Below, piece by piece: positions 1 through 5,881 of a DNA stretch of 5,881 bases. Origin of the DNA: Arenicellales bacterium (GTDB lineage Bacteria; Pseudomonadota; Gammaproteobacteria; Arenicellales; UBA868); the NCBI GenBank assembly GCA_028825345.1, contig JAPKAJ010000148.1, positions 1 through 5,881 on the forward strand, in the 5' to 3' direction. The position numbers and the translations under genes are program-made. A model generated the notes under the pieces. The model saw only the letters and a program-made list of their open reading frames with translations, had not been told where the DNA came from and made no database searches. Within the stretch, counting starts at the first letter, position 1. Every line of letters begins with the position of its first letter.

Positions 1-58
1 AAAATACGACAATTTCAAAATTGGAAGTATATGTTCAGACCTAAATATCAAAGAAGCT

Positions 59-634
59 TTACAACAGGGCTCTGCCTAGATCTAGAGTCGGCTGCACCAG
101 CAGTTTGAGTACCAGCATCAACGCGATAAAGACAATAATGGGCGATAAATCCAGTCCACCAGTAGCTGGCAACAGCCGTCGCGCTGGCGCCAGGAGAGGC
201 TCGGTGAAAGATCCCAGCAAGCGGGCCATAGGGTTGTGCGTTCCGCTGCTTACCCAACTCAGCAATGCTCGAACAAAGATGCTGAATACGACGACATAAA
301 CCGCCAACTTCAGCAATTCGCCAATACTGAGTATCAGCACGCCACTCATACGCGGGGTATGGCCCAGCATCAGCGTCGTAAGAGCGAGCCTTAGCCCCTC
401 GAGGATTAGCAGCAGCACGATTGCACCGAGATCAATCCCCCAAAGGCTTGGTATGAGTTGGTGTAAGCGCGCAAGTGGCGGGTTACTGGCTTTTACAATG
501 AATTGCGATAGCGGGTTATAAAAATCTACTCGCGCAAGCTGAAACAAGAAGCGTAACAGTACGATCAGTATATAAAGGCCCAGCACAGTATCGACCAGAA
601 ACAGCCCCGCATCGGCAAAGTATCCTCCTGCCAT
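59..634 (-). CDS. yggT: YggT family integral membrane protein (two YGGT repeats)
   Basis: A 191-residue, strongly hydrophobic protein with two YGGT repeats. The first covers about residues 11-80 and includes RFLFQLARVDFYNP and SNPPLARLHQLIPSLWGIDL. The second covers about 103-172 and includes RALLSWVSSGTHNP and TEPLLAPARRLLPATGGLDL. About four membrane segments are visible, near residues 10-34, 66-90, 98-125 and 162-183, so it should sit in the inner membrane. Proteobacterial members are often two-repeat proteins of about this length. Family members have been linked to osmotic tolerance and, in plastids and cyanobacteria, to membrane or division roles; the exact function here is unknown. The ATG overlaps the proC stop by one base (TGATG), and a good Shine-Dalgarno GGAGGA (minus strand of 641-646) lies six bases upstream, which supports this start and coupling to proC. 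No convincing terminator follows it in positions 1-58. Confidence 0.95.
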   Translation of the reverse strand: MAGGYFADAGLFLVDTVLGLYILIVLLRFLFQLARVDFYNPLSQFIVKASNPPLARLHQLIPSLWGIDLGAIVLLLILEGLRLALTTLMLGHTPRMSGVLILSIGELLKLAVYVVVFSIFVRALLSWVSSGTHNPMARLLGSFTEPLLAPARRLLPATGGLDLSPIIVFIALMLVLKLLVQPTLDLGRALL

Positions 635-1461
635 CAGTTGTCCTCCAGTATTCCGGCTAACTCCGCCGAACGCTGCCGCGCTGCAGATACGGCAGCCTGC
701 ATGATATCACTCACATTAGACGCATCTAGCGTGCGAATAGCGGCTTCGGTGGTGCCACCCGGCGAGGTAACGCGCTCGCGCAATTGCCCTGGGCCTTCGG
801 TTGATTCCAGCGCCAGCCGCGCCGCCCCAAGTGCAGTCTCCAGTGCAAGCAGGCGTGCGGTATCAGCATCAAGCCCTTCTCGAACCCCCGCTTGCTCAAT
901 CGCTTCCATCAGGTAGAAAAAATACGCTGGGCCACTGCCCGAAACGGCCGTGACTACATCCATCAGCGACTCTTTTTCTAGCCACACGGTAGTTCCGACT
1001 GATCGCATGATGGATTCGGCAAGGTCACACTGTGGTGCACTGGCGCTTTCATTGGCAAAAAGGGCGGACATGCCAGCCCCTACCAACGCCGGGGTATTGG
1101 GCATGACCCGCACTAGCGCAGGTTTGCCGCCCGCCCAGCGTTCAATGTTTTTTGCAGGAATGCCCGCGGCGATCGAAATCAGTAAAGGTGATGTTTGGCG
1201 AATCAATGTACCGAGCGGCGTGAGCGCCTCGCGCATGATCTGGGGCTTTACTGCAAGAACGATCACATCGGCGTGTTTGATTGCGGACTCATTTTCAGCG
1301 AGCGCCTTGATGCCAAAGTCCTGAGCGAGCGACTCGCGCAGTTCTGTCAATGGTTCGCCCACGGAGATATTCTCGGCCGCTGCGCCTGCGCCTATGAGTC
1401 CACCAATAAGGCTGCGAGCCATATTGCCCCCGCCAATAAACGTGATACGTTCGTCTTTCAT
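634..1461 (-). CDS. proC: Pyrroline-5-carboxylate reductase
   Basis: ProC reduces 1-pyrroline-5-carboxylate to L-proline with NAD(P)H, the last step of proline synthesis in the cytoplasm. The 275 residues fit the family's usual length. An N-terminal Rossmann domain starts at once: ITFIGGGNMA (residues 6-15) is the dinucleotide-binding glycine loop, followed by VKPQ (71-74). RVMPNTPALVGAG (118-130) is the family signature before the helical dimer domain. TAVSGSGPAYFFYLMEA (171-187) and VTSPGGTTEAAI (231-242) form the substrate and dimer region, so every expected block is present. The gene begins 26 bases after the yggS stop and overlaps the yggT start by one base, so the three are probably co-transcribed. 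The Shine-Dalgarno ahead of the ATG is weak (only GAG in TTGAGACAAAT), but the glycine loop lies so close to the N-terminus that this start is secure. Confidence 0.97.
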   Translation of the reverse strand: MKDERITFIGGGNMARSLIGGLIGAGAAAENISVGEPLTELRESLAQDFGIKALAENESAIKHADVIVLAVKPQIMREALTPLGTLIRQTSPLLISIAAGIPAKNIERWAGGKPALVRVMPNTPALVGAGMSALFANESASAPQCDLAESIMRSVGTTVWLEKESLMDVVTAVSGSGPAYFFYLMEAIEQAGVREGLDADTARLLALETALGAARLALESTEGPGQLRERVTSPGGTTEAAIRTLDASNVSDIMQAAVSAARQRSAELAGILEDN

Positions 1462-1487
1462 ATTTGTCTCAATGATTTTCTGGGTTT

Positions 1488-2231
1488 CTAGTCAGGATCT
1501 TCAGTTCCGCGCTTTTGTCTAGGTCCGAAGATCGCGGTACCGATACGCACATGGGTTGTGCCTTCGGCAACCGCAGCTTCCAGATCATCGGTCATACCCA
1601 TTGACAGGCAATCAAGGCTGATCCCCAATTGCTGACTGGTTCTTTCCTGAAGTTCCCGCAGGCGGCTAAAGATTGACCGTTGCCGATCGAAATCGTTTTC
1701 GGGTGCGGGAATCGCCATCAGGCCACGCAGGCGAATATTGGGTAGTTCCAAAACTGTGGCGGCCAACTCGCTAACCGCATCCGGCGAGATACCCGCTTTT
1801 GTGACTTCATTTTGTAAGTTGACCTGAAGCAGGATGTTGAGAGGCTCCATTTCCGCTGGTCTCAGTTCAGACAGGCGTCGTGCAATCTTGAGCCGCTCAA
1901 CGCTGTGAATCCAGTCGAAATTCTGTGCGATATCACGGCATTTGTTGCTCTGGATTGGGCCAATAAAATGCCAGGTGCGATTCAAATCCCCTAGTTCTGG
2001 AAACTTGGCTAGAGCGTCTCGCACCTGATTCTCACCGAAGTCTTGTTGCCCCTCTTGAGCTACGGCACGAATATCTCGAGCCGGGTAAGTTTTGCTGACC
2101 GCTACCAGGCATACACTGTTATTGGGTCGATCAAAACGCTTCTCTGCCGTTCGCAGGCGCTGAAGTAGCCCCTGGTAGCGAGAAACAAGACTACCATGTG
2201 AACTTGAATCAGAATCAAACACGTCTTGCAT
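1488..2231 (-). CDS. yggS: YggS/PROSC family PLP homeostasis protein
   Basis: A 247-residue single-domain PLP-binding protein of the YggS/PLPBP family (alanine-racemase-like barrel without known enzyme activity). It buffers pyridoxal phosphate and affects amino-acid balance. The PLP lysine is K47 in LVAVSKTYP (42-50). Other family blocks are FGENQV (65-70), WHFIGPIQSNK (87-97), LRGLMAIPAPE (168-178), LSMGMTDDLEAA (209-220) and VRIGTAIFGPR (228-238). The phosphate-binding MGMS segment has Thr for Ser, a conservative change. E. coli YggS is about 234 residues; the extra length here is roughly eleven polar residues at the N-terminus (SDSSSHGS-like) plus a polar C-terminal tail. The Shine-Dalgarno is weak, and an in-frame TGA lies about ten codons upstream. 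ATG 2231 is the best start, but a shorter product from GTG at codon 4 is not excluded. It is first in the yggS-proC-yggT block and divergent from pilT; yggS-proC is a common gene pair. Confidence 0.95.
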   Translation of the reverse strand: MQDVFDSDSSSHGSLVSRYQGLLQRLRTAEKRFDRPNNSVCLVAVSKTYPARDIRAVAQEGQQDFGENQVRDALAKFPELGDLNRTWHFIGPIQSNKCRDIAQNFDWIHSVERLKIARRLSELRPAEMEPLNILLQVNLQNEVTKAGISPDAVSELAATVLELPNIRLRGLMAIPAPENDFDRQRSIFSRLRELQERTSQQLGISLDCLSMGMTDDLEAAVAEGTTHVRIGTAIFGPRQKRGTEDPD

Positions 2232-2392
2232 CGCGATCTTCAGTGGAAAGTTAGTCTTTCAGTTCAATGTCTACGGCTTTTGCGACTCTCGTCGTGATTT
2301 TGGCCACGGCGATCATTTTCAATTTTTTGTGAATTGGTATTCATTGCCATAAACGCAACACACCCGGCATCACTTGATTTATTTGCCGAGCC

Positions 2393-2409
2393 ATTTTAGG
2401 CGCCAAAAT
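2393..2409. repeat. Imperfect palindrome over the putative yggS -10
   Basis: The 17 bases ATTTTAGGCGCCAAAAT consist of ATTTT and AAAAT arms around the self-complementary core GGCGCC, with one unpaired A in the left arm. The palindrome contains the candidate -10 hexamer of the yggS promoter, a typical place for a repressor operator. No regulator can be named, and chance occurrence is possible for one site of this length. Confidence 0.3.
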
Positions 2410-2422
2410 CAATGCCGGTGAA
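2393..2422 (-). promoter_or_regulatory. Candidate sigma-70 promoter for yggS-proC-yggT
   Basis: On the minus strand a -35-like TTCACC (2422-2417, 4 of 6 matches to TTGACA) is followed after 18 bases by TAAAAT (2398-2393, 5 of 6 matches to TATAAT). Transcription would start near 2386, leaving a leader of about 155 bases before yggS. The assignment rests only on consensus matching in an AT-rich region, so other starts are possible. Confidence 0.35.
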
Positions 2423-2474
2423 TAACAGCATCCCAAGCATCCAAAGCCTGTAAACCAGCATGGAAATAAGTTGG

Positions 2475-2504
2475 TTGGCATTATACTGACAGGCGGTTGA
2501 TAAT
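2475..2504 (+). promoter_or_regulatory. Candidate sigma-70 promoter for pilT-pilU
   Basis: TTGGCA (2475-2480, 5 of 6 matches to the -35 consensus) is separated by 18 bases from GATAAT (2499-2504, 5 of 6 matches to the -10 consensus). A start near 2511 would give a leader of about 25 bases before the pilT ATG at 2538. An overlapping TATACT (2482-2487) is another possible -10 but lacks a good -35. This is the best-placed promoter-like sequence ahead of pilT, although it is unproven. Confidence 0.45.
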
Positions 2505-2537
2505 TACCCGCAATTGGATTTTCATTGATCTTTTTCC

Positions 2538-3575
2538 ATGGACTTGTCTGAACTTTTAGCTTTTGCCGTTAAGAATGGCGCTTCCGATATCCATATCAGC
2601 TCGGGCCTGCCGCCGCTGATCCGGATCGATGGCGAGATGCGGCGCATCAAGGTGGACCCGCTGACTTCAAATGTTGTGCACGACATGATCTACGACATTA
2701 TGCTCGACAGTCAGCGCAAGGAGTTTGAGGAGCGTTTGGAGGCCGATTTTGCGTTTGAGATTGCCAGCGTTGCGCGCTTTAGAGTTAACGCTTATAACCA
2801 GGCCCGCGGGCCTGCAGCCGCTTTTCGGACGATTCCTACCGAGGTTCTCTCGCTCGAGGATATCAATGCGCCACCGATATTTCGGACGCTGTCAGAAAAA
2901 CACCGCGGTTTAGTGTTAGTCACCGGCCCAACGGGCTCTGGTAAATCGACGACGTTGGCGGCAATGGTCGATTACGTTAACCACTCTAAGAAAGGGCATA
3001 TTCTGACCATTGAAGATCCGATTGAGTTTGTTCATCAGAGCCATAACTGCTTGATTAACCAACGCGAGGTGGGTCGGCATACGCAAAGTTTTAACAATGC
3101 GCTGCGTTCTGCGCTTCGTGAAGATCCTGATGTGGTTCTGGTGGGTGAGATGCGGGATCAGGAGACCATCAGTTTGGCGTTGACCGCAGCGGAGACGGGC
3201 CATCTGGTTTTTGGCACTTTACATACTTCCTCGGCAGCTAAGACCATTGACCGCATTATCGATGTGTTCCCGGCCGGTGAAAAAGAAATGGTGCGCGCGA
3301 TGTTATCCGAGTCTCTCGAGGGCGTGATCGCTCAGCGACTTTTAAAAAAGCCTGAGGGTGGGCGGGTAGCAGCGTACGAGATCATGATCGGCACGCCTGC
3401 GATCCGTAATCTCATCCGTGAAGCTAAAGTCCCCCAGATCTACGGCATGATACAAACGGGCCGCGACGCGGGTATGGTGACGATGGACCAGTCTTTAGAT
3501 GATCTTGTCAGTCGTAATCTGGTTACCCGCGAAACGGCTCGAACGCTGGCGGTCGATCAGTCAAAATTCGAGTAA
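2538..3575 (+). CDS. pilT: Type IV pilus retraction ATPase PilT
   Basis: PilT is the cytoplasmic hexameric ATPase that drives pilus retraction by pilin depolymerisation, acting at the inner-membrane PilC platform. It supports twitching, surface sensing and DNA uptake. The 345 residues match the usual family length. The N-terminal PAS-like domain starts with the family sequence MDLSELLAFAVKNGASDIHI. The RecA-like domain has Walker A GPTGSGKS (130-137, K136), the Asp box ILTIEDPIEF (155-164), Walker B DPDVVLVGEMRD (196-207, catalytic E204) and the His box AETGHLVFGTLHT (218-230, H222 and H229). The PilT-specific AIRNLIRE (288-295) is intact, so the enzyme should be active and is a true PilT rather than a PilB-type extension ATPase. 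An in-frame TGA at 2526-2528 leaves ATG 2538 as the first start. The leader CTTTTTCC before it has no Shine-Dalgarno, which is unusual. pilU follows after five bases. Confidence 0.98.
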   Translation: MDLSELLAFAVKNGASDIHISSGLPPLIRIDGEMRRIKVDPLTSNVVHDMIYDIMLDSQRKEFEERLEADFAFEIASVARFRVNAYNQARGPAAAFRTIPTEVLSLEDINAPPIFRTLSEKHRGLVLVTGPTGSGKSTTLAAMVDYVNHSKKGHILTIEDPIEFVHQSHNCLINQREVGRHTQSFNNALRSALREDPDVVLVGEMRDQETISLALTAAETGHLVFGTLHTSSAAKTIDRIIDVFPAGEKEMVRAMLSESLEGVIAQRLLKKPEGGRVAAYEIMIGTPAIRNLIREAKVPQIYGMIQTGRDAGMVTMDQSLDDLVSRNLVTRETARTLAVDQSKFE

Positions 3576-3580
3576 GGCAA

Positions 3581-4702
3581 ATGCAAGTGTTGGATCTTTT
3601 CAAGCTGATGACCAGCAAGAGCGCGTCAGATCTATTTATCACCGTCGGGGCGCCACCCAGTCTCAAAGTCGATGGTCAGGTGTTTCCGGTAAAGACCGAT
3701 GTTTTGACCCCTGAAAGTTCGCAACAGCTCGTCAATTCGCTGATGAGTGAGGCCCAGCGTCAGCAATTTGAAACTGACAAAGAGGCCAACTTTGCGGTAA
3801 ATCCAGAAGGGTTAGGCCGTTTTCGCGTCAACGTGTTCCGCCAGCAAGGCCAAGTTGGCATGGTGGTAAGGCGTATCAGCGCGCATATCCCCACATTTGA
3901 GGAGTTAAATCTGCCACCGGCTATTCTGGAGAAGATAGCCATGGCCCGCCGTGGGCTCGTGCTCTTTGTCGGCGGTACCGGCGCCGGAAAAAGCTCTACC
4001 CAGGCCGCCATGGTCGGGTATCGTAATCATCACACTCGCGGGCATATTGTCACGGTTGAAGATCCCATCGAGTTTGTGCACGCACATGATCGATGCATTG
4101 TGACTCAGCGCGAAGTTGGGGTGGATACCATGTCCTATCGGTCGGCATTGGAAAACGCGATGCGACAGGCGCCGGATGTGATCCAAATTGGAGAGATACG
4201 CACCCCTGAGACTATGAAACAGGCGATCATCTTTGCTGAGACAGGGCATTTGTGCCTTGCGACCTTACACGCCAACAATACCTATCAGGCATTGGAACGG
4301 ATTGTTAACCTGCATAGCCGGTCAGGAGATCGTGAAACCCTGTATATGGATTTATCCATGAATTTGAAAGCGATTATCTCGCAGCGTCTGGTGCCTAGAG
4401 TTACCGGCGGTGGGTTTGTGCCGGCGGTCGAAGTTATGCTGAATTCTCCTCTGGTCAGCGATCTGATCCTGAAAGGAGAGGTCGATAATATCCGGGATGC
4501 TGTGGAAAAGTCGGTCGATGAAGGGATGATTAGTTTTGACCAATCATTGTTCGATCTTTTTGAAAAAGACCTGATCAGTTACGAGGATGCGATGCGTAGT
4601 GCAGATTCCGAAAACAATCTGCGCCTTAGGATCAAGCTCGAAGGCAAGGCGGCAAAAGGGAAAAAAGACCTTGGCTCAACCTTTGAACAGGTGGAGTTCT
4701 GA
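3581..4702 (+). CDS. pilU: Type IV pilus accessory retraction ATPase PilU
   Basis: PilU is a PilT paralogue that assists retraction; in several species it raises retraction force but depends on PilT. The 373 residues fit the family (about 370-380). N-terminal LFKLMTSKSASDLFITVGAP matches the PilU start. Motifs are Walker A GGTGAGKS (131-138, K137), the Asp box HIVTVEDPIEF (155-165), Walker B DVIQIGEIR (199-207, E205) and the His box AETGHLCLATLHANN (219-233, H223 and H230). The tail has ISYEDAMRSADSENNLRLRIKL (332-353, written here only to mark the PilU-type C-terminus), then a lysine-rich end. AIRNLIRE is absent, as expected for PilU. The segment after the His box reads NLHSRSGDRETLY (243-255) where relatives have an FFP or VFP motif. 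ATG 3581 comes five bases after the pilT stop, with GAG and AAGG around that stop as a ribosome site, so translation is probably coupled. Confidence 0.96.
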   Translation: MQVLDLFKLMTSKSASDLFITVGAPPSLKVDGQVFPVKTDVLTPESSQQLVNSLMSEAQRQQFETDKEANFAVNPEGLGRFRVNVFRQQGQVGMVVRRISAHIPTFEELNLPPAILEKIAMARRGLVLFVGGTGAGKSSTQAAMVGYRNHHTRGHIVTVEDPIEFVHAHDRCIVTQREVGVDTMSYRSALENAMRQAPDVIQIGEIRTPETMKQAIIFAETGHLCLATLHANNTYQALERIVNLHSRSGDRETLYMDLSMNLKAIISQRLVPRVTGGGFVPAVEVMLNSPLVSDLILKGEVDNIRDAVEKSVDEGMISFDQSLFDLFEKDLISYEDAMRSADSENNLRLRIKLEGKAAKGKKDLGSTFEQVEF

Positions 4703-5881
4703 TCAGCGTCGGGAGAACCTGACTTCACCAGCAACCAGGGTGGCCTCGACAATGCCAGGCAGTGATTGCTGGTCGAAAGGCGTGTTGCTTCCGTTGCTGC
4801 ATAGTTGTGCCGCATTCACCTGCCACGAGGCAGTGGGATCAAACACGCATATATCCGCAGGTGCTTCAGGCCCCAGTTGGCCGATATCGATACCGAGGAT
4901 TCGTGCTGGATTGGCGGTCACTTTGGCAAGCGCATCGGACAATGATAGGACGCCCTCATTGACCAGTTTGAGCGTCAATGACAATAGCGTCTCCAGGCCT
5001 GCAATTCCCGGGGCGGATTCGCTGAAAGGTGCCAGTTTAGCGTCGAGGCCATGCGGTTGGTGATCGGAGCAGATCACATCAAGAATTCCACTGGCAAGCC
5101 CCTCACGCAGAGCGTCGCGATCGACTGAACCGCGTAGTGGCGGGATCACATGACAACGGGTATCAAATTCTCCAATGTCCTGTTCACTTAAATGCAGGTG
5201 ATGAGCTGATACGCCGGCAGTGACGTTGAGTCCGCGGGCTTTTGCCTCACCGATTTTGCTTACCGATCGCGCACAGGATAACTGCGTGATATAGCCACGC
5301 GTGCCAGTGGTTTCGATTAGTGCAAGCTCTCGCGCCAGTGCGACGACCTCGGCGGCTGCAGGTATCGCAGGCAGACCCAAGCGCGTGCTGACTTCGCCTT
5401 CGTGAACGCAGCCGTTACCTTTCAGCCAAGGGTCGAGTGCTGTGAGAAATACCGTCAGGTCGAAAGTGCTGGCGTATTGCATGGCACGGCGCATCACCAG
5501 AGTGTTGTCTATGCTGTGATCGACGTTGCTGAGCGCAGTGCAGCCAGCGTCGCGCAAAGTGGCCATGTCGGTGAGTTGCTCTCCCTTAAGGCCGATGGTG
5601 AGCGCACCCAGCGGGTAGACCCGTGCTTTTTCAATCCGTCGGCCGCGCTGGCGCACCATATGCACCATCGCTGGGGTATCGATTACCGGGTTTGTGTCTG
5701 GCGGTACACAGACGCTGGTGACACCGCCGGCGACAGCAGCACTAAGCTCGCTTTGCATAGTCGCTTTATGTTCCTCGCCAGGTTCACGCAGGCGCGCCTG
5801 CAGATCGACCAGTCCGGGACAAACGACCTTGCCAGTCGCATCGATTGTCTGATCGGCTGTGAAATCGCTCCCGGCAAGCTG
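4703..5881 (-). CDS. pyrC': Dihydroorotase-like protein, probably non-catalytic PyrC' (5' end outside window)
   Basis: The open frame continues past its first ATG (5758) to the window edge, giving 392 residues without the true N-terminus; roughly 30 residues are missing. The upstream codons encode family sequence, including CPGLVDLQARLREPG (fragment residues 21-35), so 5758 is not the start. It is an amidohydrolase of the dihydroorotase family: GGVTSVCVPPDTNPVIDTP, CHVIPPLRG, ICSDHQPHG (271-278) and SNTPFDQQSLPG are recognisable. The metal motif DxHxH of active enzymes reads DLQAR (26-30), the HCED-type position reads TALD (147-150), and the HxS histidine is Gln in YITQLS (197-202). The Asp of DHQPH remains. 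This fits the inactive PyrC' (PyrX) subunit known in Pseudomonas, which supports PyrB in aspartate transcarbamoylase complexes (pyrimidine synthesis). I infer that pyrB lies just upstream, beyond 5881. The alternative, an active dihydroorotase, is unlikely. Its stop abuts the pilU stop. Confidence 0.85.
   Translation of the reverse strand, partial: QLAGSDFTADQTIDATGKVVCPGLVDLQARLREPGEEHKATMQSELSAAVAGGVTSVCVPPDTNPVIDTPAMVHMVRQRGRRIEKARVYPLGALTIGLKGEQLTDMATLRDAGCTALSNVDHSIDNTLVMRRAMQYASTFDLTVFLTALDPWLKGNGCVHEGEVSTRLGLPAIPAAAEVVALARELALIETTGTRGYITQLSCARSVSKIGEAKARGLNVTAGVSAHHLHLSEQDIGEFDTRCHVIPPLRGSVDRDALREGLASGILDVICSDHQPHGLDAKLAPFSESAPGIAGLETLLSLTLKLVNEGVLSLSDALAKVTANPARILGIDIGQLGPEAPADICVFDPTASWQVNAAQLCSNGSNTPFDQQSLPGIVEATLVAGEVRFSRR

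Larger units (their letters stand above)
2232..2537. other. Divergent intergenic region between yggS and pilT
   Basis: This stretch of 306 bases has no recognised gene and is more AT-rich than its flanks. It must hold the start signals for both transcripts. Visible items are a pilT-directed promoter candidate near 2475-2504, a yggS-directed candidate at 2393-2422, and the imperfect palindrome at 2393-2409. There is also a short perfect inverted repeat TGAAT-TGGT-ATTCA at 2330-2343 and a 21-codon open frame on the minus strand (2251-2316) that is probably fortuitous. I see no tRNA or riboswitch-like fold, no rho-independent terminator and no clear sigma-54 (GG-N10-GC) promoter. Confidence 0.8.

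Noticed and set aside
10..23. Perfect inverted repeat CAATTT-CA-AAATTG downstream of yggT, as a terminator
   Set aside because: The stem is six pairs, almost entirely A-T, with a two-base loop and only a short T-run after it on the minus strand; it is too weak to call an intrinsic terminator.
950..1324. 124-residue plus-strand open frame inside proC
   Set aside because: It is antisense to intact, conserved proC motifs and shows no family features of its own.
2328..2343. CRP/Vfr-like site (TGTGA half followed by an inverted repeat)
   Set aside because: Only the left half TGTGA matches; the right half ATTCA matches TCACA at two of five positions, so the site is not supported.
2474..2492. Sigma-54 promoter ahead of pilT (TTGGCAT region)
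   Set aside because: TGGCA resembles a -24 element, but the TTGC -12 element at the required spacing is absent; the region fits a sigma-70 promoter better.
2538..4702. pilT-pilU similarity as a recent tandem duplication
   Set aside because: The two share motifs but differ across most residues, and each matches its own subfamily, so the duplication is ancient and not specific to this genome.
4587..5063. 158-residue plus-strand open frame overlapping the pilU 3' end and pyrC'
   Set aside because: It is out of frame with pilU and antisense to conserved pyrC' codons, with no recognisable domain; it is a shadow frame.
4703..5758. Complete pyrC' starting at ATG 5758
   Set aside because: The frame stays open to the right edge, and the extra codons encode conserved dihydroorotase sequence (PGLVDLQARLREPG), so the gene is truncated by the window instead.

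Overview
This window reads as a chromosomal segment of a gammaproteobacterium, most like the Pseudomonas/Cellvibrio-type lineages. The clues are the gene set and order (yggT, proC and yggS divergent from pilT-pilU, next to a pyrC' gene). This resembles the pil/pyr neighbourhood that I recall from Pseudomonas aeruginosa, but without the genes that lie there between pilU and pyrC'. Composition is moderately GC-rich and even across the genes. I see no mobile element, tRNA, rRNA or CRISPR array. The species cannot be named from the sequence alone.

Layout. Positions 1-58 are a short AT-rich edge after the yggT stop. Positions 59-2231 carry a minus-strand, operon-like block, transcribed yggS then proC then yggT: a PLP-homeostasis protein, pyrroline-5-carboxylate reductase and a two-repeat YGGT membrane protein. 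proC and yggT overlap by one base. Positions 2232-2537 are a 306-base divergent intergenic region with candidate promoters on both strands and an imperfect palindrome over the putative yggS -10. Positions 2538-4702 carry pilT and pilU, the two type IV pilus retraction ATPases, five bases apart on the plus strand. Positions 4703-5881 are a minus-strand, 5'-truncated dihydroorotase-like gene that runs off the right edge.

How the genes work together. PilT and PilU power pilus disassembly (twitching, surface attachment, DNA uptake). YggS binds PLP and is linked to amino-acid and PLP balance. ProC makes the last step of proline synthesis. The last gene has lost the HxH metal motif and other metal-binding histidines of active dihydroorotases, while keeping the overall fold motifs. 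It is therefore best read as the non-catalytic PyrC' (PyrX) partner of aspartate transcarbamoylase, with pyrB expected just outside the window.

The window is mostly ordinary conserved chromosome and I do not see an undescribed system. The points most worth a second look are the degenerate active site of PyrC', the exact abutment of the pilU and pyrC' stop codons, a rewritten segment in PilU where the family normally has an FP motif, and the divergent control region.
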